DNA of 64,000 bases from Photobacterium chitinilyticum (GTDB taxonomy: Bacteria > Pseudomonadota > Gammaproteobacteria > Enterobacterales > Vibrionaceae). Location: NCBI RefSeq assembly GCF_004104355.1, contig NZ_RJLM01000001.1, forward strand, positions 124,001 through 188,000, given 5' to 3'. This document shows positions 8,497 through 16,274 of this stretch, in pieces. Each line of letters opens with the position of its first letter. Position 1 is the first letter of the stretch. Made by a program: the position numbers and the translations under genes. The notes below the pieces were generated by a model that saw only the letters and a list, made by a program, of their open reading frames with translations, had not been told where the DNA came from and did no database searches.

Positions 8497-8712
8497 TTAA
8501 CTGTTAGTACTTAGATACTTACGTTTATAATCAGATGCTTTGGCAAAAATAAAAGTAGGGATTGATACCAGCAATAAACCTGCTGCATATATTAAATTTT
8601 CATTGGCCAAAAGTTGATAACCGCTTATTACAAATACACTTAACATCGTAAATAAGTTAAGTGCATGAATATAAGGGTGTTTAACAGTGAACTGAGCATA
8701 TGCTCTAAACAT
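8497..8712 (-). CDS. Small membrane protein, unknown function
   Basis: A 71-residue protein with two hydrophobic stretches (about residues 16-33 and 40-57) and a basic C-terminal tail KASDYKRKYLSTNS, suggesting a two-helix inner-membrane protein. A clear AGAGG ribosome binding site sits the right distance before the ATG at 8712, which supports real expression. I do not recognise the family. It is convergent with yfcL and lies at the left edge of the inserted polysaccharide locus, so it could belong to either side of that junction. Confidence 0.6.
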   Translation of the reverse strand: MFRAYAQFTVKHPYIHALNLFTMLSVFVISGYQLLANENLIYAAGLLLVSIPTFIFAKASDYKRKYLSTNS

Positions 8713-8981
8713 GCTCTAACCTCTTTCTACAGTGTACGTCAAAATAATAATTATTTTCCCCTCCACCTTGTTGATGGAAGTGTTATTAGTGCGATAGTAC
8801 TATACCTTATAGGGATATTCAGTATATAAAGGAACTTTTTCGTAGAGGTTCACACTTTGGGAGAGCTGCTTAAATAATAGTAGTTGTATTCTATCTGATG
8901 AATAAGCAATAGCAGTAGTGATAAGTGTATTGTTGAATTTTAGGGTAGTATCCTTAACCTCACGACAATTAAAAACTCAAA

Positions 8982-9010
8982 TAAAAGGGAGAGCAATGCT
9001 CTCCCTTTTA
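8982..9010 (-). terminator. Terminator of the minus-strand gfc-like operon
   Basis: A 13-bp perfect stem (TAAAAGGGAGAGC and its complement, three-base loop) lies ten bases after the gfcD-like stop. Read on the minus strand the stem is flanked by A and T runs, the classical intrinsic terminator form. It could also work from the other strand. Confidence 0.85.
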
Positions 9011-9019
9011 TGTTCGTGC

Positions 9020-11203
9020 TTAGTTCATTGCCTTCCGCCCATACCACGGGTAGCGTGCATCGGTTACGCTATATAGCTGGTACTTGCGGTTTAGCATCTG
9101 GCCACCATCACGACTTAGTGGTAACCAAGAAATGGTTGCACGGTTAGTACTTGGCTTCACGGTCATGATGTCAAACGGAATGGAGATATAGAATCCCTTG
9201 TTGTAGCTTCCTTCGCCGAACTCTTCTGCAGACAGGTTTGTTTTGGCGACAAAGGCCCCGGCAATTACGCCACTGTCGAACTGCTTGGAAAAATCTACAG
9301 TGATACCTTTATCTTCGGTCAGGTACTGGCCGGCACTGACTTTAAATAGGGTGTTCGGAAGCCATTCCCATTGTGGCTGGTAATAAACCGTAGCGTGACC
9401 AGTGATAGCGCCAGTTTGAACCCTATAGTTTCGGTTAGTCAGCGGGTCAAACTGTACTTCTTCAGTGAAGAAACCGAACTGAGAATCAGGATCTCGCTGA
9501 ATTACGTAGTTGGCATCAACACCAACCGCCCAGTTACTACCTTGAGGGCGGTAAAGCACTTCACCACCGACACCACCAAACATCATTTCCAGATATCCGC
9601 CATAGGCCTGGCTGTACCAGTTATCGCCAAGGCGGTCCATCCATGTCAACTGAAGATTGTTCATCCTAACGGGGTTGTCATTGATGTATTGGCGAACCAA
9701 GGTACGGACGCGTTTTAGGTCGGTGCCATCAGGTGGAACTTCATATAAGAACTTGTCGTAGTTGTCATAGATGTTGAAGTAAACGGAACCGCCAAGCTCA
9801 ACATGATCACCAAACCAGTAGTTGGCACCGGCATTGATGCCGATATTGAACATGTAAAAATTCTCTGAACCACCAAAGGACTGCTGAAGAGTCGGGGAGA
9901 CACTAACATCCCAATCTTTGTCTGACGAGGCAATCAACGAACCTTGAGGTGTTTCAGGTGTGTTGACTGTCGCTGCATCTTCAACTTTTGCATCAAAGTA
10001 TTCATTATTGGCAACTTGAGCAAACTGTTCGCCGTCAATTCGTGTTTCGGTAATAGCCTGACGGTTTGATGTCTCAATGAATCGGTATTCCTTCGCGTCA
10101 GGAACATGATTGGCAATGAGGGTTGCCGCACGTAGATGTGCCTCGGCTCTGTCACGATACTTAGTTTGTGGAGCAACCACCGTGACCGTTTCAGAATCAC
10201 TGAAGATGGATGGGTCCTCATAACCTGCAATTTGATGAAGCTCTTGGGCTAGTTCTAGCCACTCTTCATTGTTAAGTTCAGCTGTATCGCCATTTGATTT
10301 AGCCTGATAAGTAGGTATCGGCTCATCTTGCCATATTGCTTTCAGGTCATTGAAGTTTGTATTGAGATTAAACCCGAATGTCCAGGTATTACCACGTTCA
10401 TAGCTTAAACGGAGATCCCCCCAGTTGCCTAGGCGGTAGAGGGCGCCATAGTTGAACTTGCTGTCTTGCGACATGTCAGCATTATCAGCTAGAGCTGCAA
10501 AATCACTTAGGTAGTCATTGCCATCATACTCAACTTTTAGTCTTAGCGGCTGCCAAGGACTTTGGTATTCAACCCCACCAAAAACAGCGCTACATCCGGT
10601 AAACCAACGGTCAAAGTCGACGCTGCCACCTTTGCCTTTAAAATCGGTATTACGGTTACAGTCGTCACTTGCAGTTTTATCGCCGGTTAAATTTGCACTA
10701 TTCCCGATGTAGCCCCAGCCAACACCAACAGTGAAATCAAACGGGCCGACATGCTTGCTGGCAGCAATGAACTCCCCGTCAAACAATCCGGTTCCCCCGA
10801 AGTCACGTATACCAATCGAGGTTTCTGGTATCCAATAGCTCTCTTTTAGTAAGCGGACTTTGAAGTCAATTCCCTTGTCAGTATATTTAGTGTTACCACT
10901 GAAGCTTGGATCTTTACTGTAAAGAAGATCCTGTACTAAGGTGTAGCGAATAGTGGATTCCAGCCAAGGAAGTAGCTGTAGTGAAACGGTATAATGATGA
11001 TATTCATCATTATAAGTAGTTCCGACATTGAACTCACCCTCAGGAGACGTACGGCCGGATGGCATTTGGATCAAACCCACACCACCAAAATCGGACTGAG
11101 AAGGTTGGAATCTCGGGTAGCTAAATTCATCGGCCTGGCTGTGTAGTACCGGTAACATCGCTAATGTAATAGCTGATAAAGAGGTTTTAAATGCATTTTT
11201 CAT
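9020..11203 (-). CDS. YjbH/GfcD-like outer-membrane capsule assembly protein (WbfB-like)
   Basis: A 727-residue protein with a signal peptide (cleavage after HSQA, about residue 24). The mature part is rich in alternating hydrophobic beta strands, aromatic residues, and repeated G-Y and W patterns, as in the two-barrel YjbH/GfcD family. Key blocks are GGVGLIQMPSGRTSPEGEFNVG near the N-terminus, GGTGLFDGEFIAASKHVGPFDFTVGVGWGYIG, and a C-terminal strand region ending YPWYGRKAMN. YjbH works with YjbG and YjbF in exopolysaccharide export at the outer membrane. It directly abuts the gfcC-like gene with no gap (11203/11204), so all four minus-strand genes form one operon. Confidence 0.88.
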   Translation of the reverse strand: MKNAFKTSLSAITLAMLPVLHSQADEFSYPRFQPSQSDFGGVGLIQMPSGRTSPEGEFNVGTTYNDEYHHYTVSLQLLPWLESTIRYTLVQDLLYSKDPSFSGNTKYTDKGIDFKVRLLKESYWIPETSIGIRDFGGTGLFDGEFIAASKHVGPFDFTVGVGWGYIGNSANLTGDKTASDDCNRNTDFKGKGGSVDFDRWFTGCSAVFGGVEYQSPWQPLRLKVEYDGNDYLSDFAALADNADMSQDSKFNYGALYRLGNWGDLRLSYERGNTWTFGFNLNTNFNDLKAIWQDEPIPTYQAKSNGDTAELNNEEWLELAQELHQIAGYEDPSIFSDSETVTVVAPQTKYRDRAEAHLRAATLIANHVPDAKEYRFIETSNRQAITETRIDGEQFAQVANNEYFDAKVEDAATVNTPETPQGSLIASSDKDWDVSVSPTLQQSFGGSENFYMFNIGINAGANYWFGDHVELGGSVYFNIYDNYDKFLYEVPPDGTDLKRVRTLVRQYINDNPVRMNNLQLTWMDRLGDNWYSQAYGGYLEMMFGGVGGEVLYRPQGSNWAVGVDANYVIQRDPDSQFGFFTEEVQFDPLTNRNYRVQTGAITGHATVYYQPQWEWLPNTLFKVSAGQYLTEDKGITVDFSKQFDSGVIAGAFVAKTNLSAEEFGEGSYNKGFYISIPFDIMTVKPSTNRATISWLPLSRDGGQMLNRKYQLYSVTDARYPWYGRKAMN

Positions 11204-12097
11204 TTACGGTGCCCGATTCCTTAACAGGTTAACGATGTCCTTATTGATAGTGCTGAATTCAGCTGGCAGTGAAGAAAAGCCAAGATAGATTGCCGCACCT
11301 GGGGCGATATCCAAATGGTTTTGGTTCCAGTAGGCAATAGGGTGTTGCTCTACTTTTCCATCAGGTTGAATTACCCAAGCCTCGCTATTATCTGAGCTGC
11401 TGATTGAAACAACATGCTCTAGATAATTATTGGCATCAAATCTTTCTTGCCAGGTAACCCACTTTGTTTGAAGCACTGCGCCTGTGATTAATACTGAGTT
11501 AGGCCGAGGAGGTAAAACAAGTGTCATACTCTGACTAACTAAAGGGTTTTGGGCGGAATTCACACGAATTTGGTCATAGTCAAGAGATGTGAAAATCCGT
11601 TGGCCAATCTGTAGTTGCTGTAACTGAGCTACGAGGCTGAGAACTGCTTGTCTCTTATCGCCTTTCCAGTGGGCTGCCAATAGCTCAAGCTGACTAATAA
11701 CGTGCTGCTTTTGAGAGTGAGGGAAATACTTAAATAGCGCGGCACTTGTCCAGAAAATACTGCCTTTAGCCTGTTCATTAGAAAGCGTTAATTGATTGAT
11801 ATTAGCAATACTGTCACTCAATACTTGCTTAATTCGAACGGGTGTAGGATAGCTAAGTTGTAGTTGATGCTTATTGCTTAATGACGTTGTTACAATAACT
11901 TTGAGAGATTGACTATTGCTAGAAGAAGGTGCGTTTTCTTCATTAGAAGGAGTTTGTGCCAAAAGGCAAGAGCTAGTAAGTAAGCCAGCAAGGGCAATCA
12001 AAATGGTAATGCTATTTTTTATGGATCGCATTATCCGTGAAAAAGTTGAGGTGGCTGAGCCAACAAGTGATCTGAAAAAGAGCGGGTTCATGTTCAT
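11204..12097 (-). CDS. YjbG/GfcC-like periplasmic capsule protein (WbfC-like)
   Basis: A 297-residue exported protein of the GfcC (Caps_synth_GfcC) family. A hydrophobic signal sequence (SITILIALAGLLTSSCLLAQ) begins about 27 residues in, so the true start may be the ATG at 12031 (275 aa). The start at 12097 is kept because it lies six bases after the preceding stop. The mature part carries a ubiquitin-like/SLBB-like arrangement with RIFTSLDYDQIRVNSAQNP and AAIYLGFSSLPAE near the end. In group 4 capsule and yjb systems this protein partners GfcB and GfcD. Function at the molecular level is not established. Confidence 0.85.
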   Translation of the reverse strand: MNMNPLFFRSLVGSATSTFSRIMRSIKNSITILIALAGLLTSSCLLAQTPSNEENAPSSSNSQSLKVIVTTSLSNKHQLQLSYPTPVRIKQVLSDSIANINQLTLSNEQAKGSIFWTSAALFKYFPHSQKQHVISQLELLAAHWKGDKRQAVLSLVAQLQQLQIGQRIFTSLDYDQIRVNSAQNPLVSQSMTLVLPPRPNSVLITGAVLQTKWVTWQERFDANNYLEHVVSISSSDNSEAWVIQPDGKVEQHPIAYWNQNHLDIAPGAAIYLGFSSLPAEFSTINKDIVNLLRNRAP

Positions 12098-12103
12098 TCC
12101 ATG

Positions 12104-12877
12104 TTATGAATAGGGCTTCAATAAAGTAATTTCAACATATGGCAAGCTAGGTGCAAGCTTTTGTCTGCTTTTTAGCACTTTACCTGTTATAGGGTGAAGC
12201 CAGAAGTCATTTTGATACTCTATACCGAGGCTAGAAGCCGTAACAGTTTCAGTAAAATGTAATGCTTCAATAGGAGTGTCATTGCTTAGAATTACTGCGT
12301 CTTTCTGACGCGCGAATTCAGACCTTAACGTATAGCCATAATGATAATCCGGTTGCCAGTCAATACTACGTTGCCAGCTGGTAGGAGTTGAAGATAAGTG
12401 AAGCCCGAGAGTGAGAGGATCTGGCTCAGAGCTTGATGTATCAATAAGATTACCTTGCGGTAGGTTAAGCGTTTTAACTATTCGGCCATTTTCTGTCACC
12501 AACATACCGTTGTCGGAAGACATCCATTTTAGCCGTATGGCTTGCGCTGGTGGTGTTTGATGCTTGTTTAAGCTGATTTTAGGCTCTGCCAGTGCTAAGA
12601 CCATGAAAGCTTGAGGGCCGTCAGCAACCCGCGCATAAATGCTGGCATAAGGTAGATTTTGAATTTCGTCTTGAGTTAGCTTTGTATCTGTTTCACCAAA
12701 CAGTGCAAGATTAACTGTATCGTTGACATCATTAAACTTCTGACTACAGCCTGATAAAATGGCCGAAATTAGGAGTACAGAGAAATAAAGAAAAGAACGT
12801 TGAAGTGATCGCATCCGAGTTGCAACTATCCATTTGTGAGTAACAGAATTTGTTGAAAACAACTTGTTTAGGAACAA
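12104..12877 (-). CDS. YjbF/GfcB-like capsule lipoprotein (WbfD-like)
   Basis: A 257-residue predicted lipoprotein. The lipobox ILSGC places the lipidated Cys at residue 44 of the longest frame. That is long for a signal peptide, so translation probably starts at the internal ATG at 12814 (MRSLQRSFLYFSVLL, Cys at 23). The mature chain contains LPYASIYARVADGPQAFMVLA and RIVKTLNLPQGNL, hallmarks of the YjbF family, and a C-terminal DFWLHPITGKVLKSRQKL block. It lies between gfcA-like and gfcC-like genes in one minus-strand operon. The family is needed for export or surface attachment of group 4 type capsule. Confidence 0.87.
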   Translation of the reverse strand: MFLNKLFSTNSVTHKWIVATRMRSLQRSFLYFSVLLISAILSGCSQKFNDVNDTVNLALFGETDTKLTQDEIQNLPYASIYARVADGPQAFMVLALAEPKISLNKHQTPPAQAIRLKWMSSDNGMLVTENGRIVKTLNLPQGNLIDTSSSEPDPLTLGLHLSSTPTSWQRSIDWQPDYHYGYTLRSEFARQKDAVILSNDTPIEALHFTETVTASSLGIEYQNDFWLHPITGKVLKSRQKLAPSLPYVEITLLKPYS

Positions 12878-12901
12878 CTTGCTTAAAACAAAGGATTAAC
12901 G

Positions 12902-12927
12902 ATAACCGCACAGAGATGTGCGGTTAT
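12902..12927 (-). terminator. Intercistronic hairpin between gfcA-like and gfcB-like genes
   Basis: A perfect 11-bp stem (ATAACCGCACA and complement) with a four-base loop sits just after the gfcA-like stop region. It lacks a T-run, so it more likely attenuates transcription or stabilises the upstream mRNA than ends it completely. That would let the small secreted protein be made in excess of the three large ones. Confidence 0.6.
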
Positions 12928-12978
12928 GTTCATATACAGCTGTTTCTTTTATTCTGTGCTCGATAATTACAAACGTAA

Positions 12979-13323
12979 TTAACCTTGAGCAGAAACAGAT
13001 GTTGTTGTTGAGTTATCGTTGTTGCTAGAGTCAGCTACTGCGACAGCCGCTACTGTAACGGCAGCAACAGCGGCTACAGCTGTTGCTGTAATACCGCCAG
13101 CAGCTGCAACAGTTGCGCCTGCTGTACCAGCAGCCGCGCCTGTTGATGCACCAGCGGTTGCTGCTGTTGTAGTTGCACTACCAGCAGTTGCAGAAGATGT
13201 TGCTCCAGCTGTTGTTGCTGTTGACGAGGTGCTGCCTGCCGCTCCTGCTGAAGTTTCAGTTGCAGCAAATGCAGAACTAGCCATTGATAGTGCAGCTAGC
13301 AGAGCAATTGTGGTTTTTTTCAT
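12979..13323 (-). CDS. YjbE/GfcA-like small secreted Ala/Thr-rich protein
   Basis: A 114-residue protein with a clear signal peptide (MKKTTIALLAALSMASSAFA). The mature chain is extremely low in complexity, made almost only of Ala, Thr, Ser and Gly. A hydrophobic Ala/Val-rich helix (TAVAAVAAVTVAAVAVA) and a polar tail (SNNDNSTTTSVSAQG) end it. This is the pattern of GfcA/YjbE proteins, the first genes of group 4 capsule and yjb operons. It leads the minus-strand operon. A paralogue with the same design lies at 45566. The low complexity makes shadow frames on both strands; the signal peptide shows the right one. Confidence 0.8.
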   Translation of the reverse strand: MKKTTIALLAALSMASSAFAATETSAGAAGSTSSTATTAGATSSATAGSATTTAATAGASTGAAAGTAGATVAAAGGITATAVAAVAAVTVAAVAVADSSNNDNSTTTSVSAQG

Positions 13324-13443
13324 CCTATTCCCTTATTTTTATAAAAATACATAAAAATGCGAAGTCACCTTCATTGGCAATGATATGAGCTTATTGGTTT
13401 GATGGCAATGGATTCACATAATTGTCGTTGAACTATTTTAACT

Positions 13444-13472
13444 TTGTCTAACAATTAATTTATAAGTATAAA
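13444..13472 (+). promoter_or_regulatory. Candidate sigma-70 promoter for the wza operon
   Basis: TTGTCT at 13444-13449 and TATAAA at 13467-13472 are separated by 17 bases. It points toward wza, about 570 bases upstream of that start, and precedes the JUMPstart element as RfaH-dependent promoters do. Predicted by eye only; the divergent gfc-like operon must be served from this same 720-bp gap. Confidence 0.4.
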
Positions 13473-13496
13473 GAGTGCTTTGACAGGAGACACTCG

Positions 13497-13526
13497 ATGA
13501 AAATTGATGGCGAATACGCTAGCTAA
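13497..13526 (+). other. Nine-codon mini-ORF in the wza leader
   Basis: An AGGAGA site with six-base spacing precedes an ATG that encodes MKIDGEYAS and a stop. It lies 25 bases after the candidate promoter in the long wza leader. It could be a leader peptide or a chance frame. The rest of 13324-14044 holds only regulatory sequence and no longer credible gene. Confidence 0.35.
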
Positions 13527-13821
13527 CTAATCATGTCAAACTTGTTTTTAGTCAATATCAGTGGCTTATGTGTGATTTGTTCCCTCGACTATAAAAGGAT
13601 CATTTAAAAATGAAGTTCCTCTTAAGTAGAGTTTTGTGTAAAATAACGACCGTTTTACGCAAGCGGATAACTTCTGGTTTGATGTCATTTGCTTAGCATG
13701 AAAAAGTTGATAAGGCCGTTTTTGTTTGTTGCTTCTACATGTTCCAACGAATAAAACCCAGCGAGTTCCAGCGTCTCCAGTTAAGAGGAGGTTGGGTTTC
13801 GCAGTTTAGCACTAGGAATTA

Positions 13822-13858
13822 AAGCACATTGGGAGCTATAACCTAAGGGCGGTAGCGT
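13822..13858 (+). promoter_or_regulatory. JUMPstart element with ops site (RfaH recruitment)
   Basis: The 12 bases GGCGGTAGCGTG at 13847-13858 match the E. coli ops sequence exactly. They are preceded by GAGCTATAACCTAAG, which fits the rest of the 39-bp JUMPstart element. It lies 186 bases upstream of the wza start on the coding strand. Known role: the paused polymerase exposes ops DNA, which recruits RfaH and suppresses early termination across long surface-polysaccharide operons. Confidence 0.92.
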
Positions 13859-14044
13859 GTCTCAATTTCATGGTGGGGTGTTTCACTCCTCGTCTATATG
13901 ATAAGGTGTGCGCAATGAAGTGCATGGTCAACTGATAGCTAAACAATTAATAAAAGCGGAATGCTAATCTTAGAATTAGCCCTCATATATTTATTCATGC
14001 TACTGCATGAGCCCTTCACAAACATTATATTGAATCTACAAAAT

Positions 14045-15193
14045 ATGGATTTCACAAAAAAGCTTCTAATAACTGCTCTGGGCTCAGCTATGCTGGTAGG
14101 CTGCACGGTACCTGGGTCCCACTTAACTCTTGATGACAAGAAAGTTATCGAGGTTCAAAATCAAGAGAGTGACATTGCTGAACAAGTGAATGTATACCCT
14201 CTGACAGCAAGTGTTGTTAATCAATTCAAAACGCCTCGGGCCTTTTCTAAAACAAACCCAAGCTTAGATACCGAAGTTGCTCGTTATCGGTACCGAATTG
14301 GCCCTGGCGACATTCTGAATGTGACCATTTGGGATCACCCTGAATTAACTATTCCGGCGGGTTCTTATCGTAGTTCAAGCGAATCAGGTAATTGGGTTCA
14401 TGCTGACGGGACGATTTTCTATCCGTATATCGGTTTGGTGAAGGTAGAAGGGAAGACGGTTACCGAAATTCGCGATGAAATGGCTAAACGCCTTGCCGCT
14501 TTCATTGAGAGCCCACAGGTTGATGTCAACGTTGCGGCTTTTCGTTCTAAAAAGACGTATATCACCGGTGAAGTGAGTACTCCGGGTCAACAAGCTATTA
14601 CCAATGTACCTCTCACTTTATTAGATGCGATAAATAAGGCTGGTGGGCTTGAGGTAGATGCTGATTGGCGCAACGTCACGTTAACTCGTAATGGTGTGGA
14701 AGAGCAACTCTCTTTGTATGCGCTAATGCAACGTGGCGATCTAACACAAAATCGACTTCTTCGCCCTGGTGATATTGTTCACGTTCCTCGAAACGATGCT
14801 CAGAAAGTTTTTGTGATGGGCGAGGTGAACGAGCCTAAGTTACTTAAAATTGATCGTGCAGGTATGAGCCTGACAGAAGCGCTCAGTAACGTTGGTGGGA
14901 TTAGTCAGCTTTCAGCTGATGCGACGGGCGTCTTTGTTATTCGTGGTAGTAAAGAGAATTCAAAAGAGACAGAAACCGCAACTCAAACTGTTGCCAATAT
15001 TTATCAGCTCAATATTCAAGATGCATCTGCCTTATTGATCGGTACCGAGTTTGAGCTTGAACCTTACGACATTGTTTATGTCACGGCTGCTCCAATTGTT
15101 CGTTGGAACCGCGTTATTTCACAAATCGTTCCGACAATCTCTGGCTTCAATGACCTAACTGAAGGCGTATTGCGGATCAGAACTTGGCCATAG
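14045..15193 (+). CDS. wza: Outer-membrane polysaccharide export channel Wza
   Basis: A 382-residue lipoprotein of the polysaccharide export family. The ATG at 14045 is chosen because it gives a short signal peptide with lipobox LVGC (lipidated Cys 20); the frame extends to an ATG at 13961, but that would bury the lipobox. Then follow the poly-export domain ([22 protein letters not shown]), two SLBB-type modules ([16 protein letters not shown] and [16 protein letters not shown]), and a C-terminal amphipathic helix region ([16 protein letters not shown]) that forms the outer-membrane barrel of helices. Wza octamers export capsule. It is the first gene after the JUMPstart element and leads the wza-wzb-wzc group. 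Confidence 0.95.
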   Translation: MDFTKKLLITALGSAMLVGCTVPGSHLTLDDKKVIEVQNQESDIAEQVNVYPLTASVVNQFKTPRAFSKTNPSLDTEVARYRYRIGPGDILNVTIWDHPELTIPAGSYRSSSESGNWVHADGTIFYPYIGLVKVEGKTVTEIRDEMAKRLAAFIESPQVDVNVAAFRSKKTYITGEVSTPGQQAITNVPLTLLDAINKAGGLEVDADWRNVTLTRNGVEEQLSLYALMQRGDLTQNRLLRPGDIVHVPRNDAQKVFVMGEVNEPKLLKIDRAGMSLTEALSNVGGISQLSADATGVFVIRGSKENSKETETATQTVANIYQLNIQDASALLIGTEFELEPYDIVYVTAAPIVRWNRVISQIVPTISGFNDLTEGVLRIRTWP

Positions 15194-15198
15194 GAACG

Positions 15199-15251
15199 GA
15201 GCGCTTAAAAGCGGACCTATGGTTCTAAGGCCCTATGGCTCGATGGCCTTA
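15199..15251 (+). repeat. Octameric CCTATGGN-type repeat element, copy left of the S23 gene
   Basis: AGCGGA is followed by five degenerate 8-base units of the form CCTATGGT / TCTAAGGC / CCTATGGC. The 32-base core at 15207-15238 recurs at 45250 and 49776. An inverted copy lies on the other side of the following gene (15714-15745). Not a known element to me. Confidence 0.7.
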
Positions 15252-15287
15252 TGAAAGTGAAAAGGTCATCACTAAAAGGATTATTAG

Positions 15288-15647
15288 ATGAGAAGCCTAG
15301 GGTTTGAAAAGCTGGATGTTTGGAAAAAAAGCTCCAGACTATCAGTTGAGATAGTTAAAGCATTAAAGGGTTGTAGAAACTATGGCTTTGTTGATCAGTT
15401 AACAAGAAGCTCTTTGTCAATACCTTCAAATATTTCTGAAGGTGAGGAGAGAGAAACGGTTAAGGAATCAGCACGTTTTCTTTATTTCTCAAAAGGCTCA
15501 TGCGGCGAAGTGATAACTCAGCTTTATATTGGAATAGAGCTGGGTTACATTCCCAAAGAGCAAGGGATGGGCTTTATTAAAGATGCAAAGCATATTTCTG
15601 TAATGCTAGCCAAAATGATCAAACTTAGAAAAGGAACGGTTCGGTAG
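15288..15647 (+). CDS. Four-helix-bundle protein of the S23 / 23S rRNA intervening-sequence family
   Basis: A 119-residue helical protein of the TIGR02436-type family. The signature pieces are FEKLDVWKKSSRLSVEIVKALK, YGFVDQLTRSSLSIPSNISEGEER, and RFLYFSKGSCGEVITQLYIG. Family members were first seen as ORFs in 23S rRNA intervening sequences and are structurally related to the Avd protein of diversity-generating retroelements. Their function is unknown, with RNA or nucleic-acid binding proposed. It separates wza from wzb, which are usually adjacent, and has octameric repeats on both sides. No reverse transcriptase or template repeat is nearby. It looks like a late insertion carried in an operon. 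Confidence 0.88.
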   Translation: MRSLGFEKLDVWKKSSRLSVEIVKALKGCRNYGFVDQLTRSSLSIPSNISEGEERETVKESARFLYFSKGSCGEVITQLYIGIELGYIPKEQGMGFIKDAKHISVMLAKMIKLRKGTVR

Positions 15648-15664
15648 TGGCAAGAACGGTAAAA

Positions 15665-15746
15665 GGTCTGAGCGGAAAAGTTTTATAGGACTTTAGAGCC
15701 TATGAAATCTGTCTGCAGGACCACAGGACCACAGGACCGCTCTTAG
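15665..15746. repeat. Octameric repeat elements right of the S23 gene, including an inverted copy
   Basis: A forward-type stretch (GAGCGG then TATAGGAC-like units, 15668-15700) is followed at 15714-15745 by AGGACCAC units ending in CCGCTCTTA. The latter is the reverse complement of the AAGAGCGG-TCCTGTGG pattern. The S23 gene is thus bracketed by copies in opposite orientation. Confidence 0.6.
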
Positions 15747-15755
15747 GAAAAACTT

Positions 15756-16184
15756 ATGTTTAACAAAATCCTTGTCGTCTGTGTCGGCAACATTTGCCGC
15801 TCACCATCAGGCGAATATTTACTAAAAAAATTATTGCCTAACAAGCATATCGCATCAGCTGGTGTTGGTGCGCTTGTTGGCAAACCTGCTGATAAAATGG
15901 CGGCTGAAGTAGCTTTGGAACATGGTGTTAGCCTAGAAGATCACGTGGCGCAACAGCTATCTAGCGAACTGTGTCGCGACTATGACCTTATCCTTGTGAT
16001 GGAAAAAGGCCATATAGAAGCCGTAACAAAGATTGCTCCTGAAGCCCGAGGAAAGACGATGTTGTTCGGACAATGGATTGGCCAGAAGGATATTCCTGAT
16101 CCCTACCGCCAAAGCCGCGAAGCTTTTGATCACGCTTATAGCTTGATTGATGAAGCCGCAAGCGCATGGGCAAAGAAATTGTAA
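15756..16184 (+). CDS. wzb: Low-molecular-weight protein tyrosine phosphatase Wzb
   Basis: A 142-residue cytoplasmic phosphatase. The CX5R phosphate loop C9-VGNIC-R15 and the following SP are intact, and the general acid lies in DIPDPYRQS. It dephosphorylates the C-terminal tyrosine cluster of Wzc and so permits cycling of the kinase needed for high-molecular-weight polymer. It lies before wzc with a 90-base gap that contains a hairpin-forming repeat. Length is normal for Wzb. Confidence 0.95.
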   Translation: MFNKILVVCVGNICRSPSGEYLLKKLLPNKHIASAGVGALVGKPADKMAAEVALEHGVSLEDHVAQQLSSELCRDYDLILVMEKGHIEAVTKIAPEARGKTMLFGQWIGQKDIPDPYRQSREAFDHAYSLIDEAASAWAKKL

Positions 16185-16192
16185 AAAATCTA

Positions 16193-16242
16193 GGGACGAG
16201 ATTTAAGTAACGAGTGACTGTATTGCACTTGCCACTCGTCCC
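16193..16242. repeat. Self-complementary repeat between wzb and wzc
   Basis: GGGACGAG (16193) can pair with CTCGTCCC (16235), while ACGAGTG (16210) can pair with CACTCGT (16233). The two stems share bases on the right arm, so they exclude each other. The sequence belongs to the ACTCG/CTAGG-rich family seen between many genes in this window. Confidence 0.55.
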
Positions 16243-16274
16243 ACGAAAATCAACACTCATTACTGGAAATAACT

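Noticed and set aside
13019-13354. Plus-strand frame of 111 residues over the gfcA-like gene
   Set aside because: It is the mirror of a low-complexity Ala/Thr gene; only the minus-strand frame has a signal peptide and family pattern.
15193-15755. Diversity-generating retroelement suggested by the Avd-like protein
   Set aside because: No reverse transcriptase, template repeat or variable repeat is present anywhere nearby; only the helix-bundle protein is shared.
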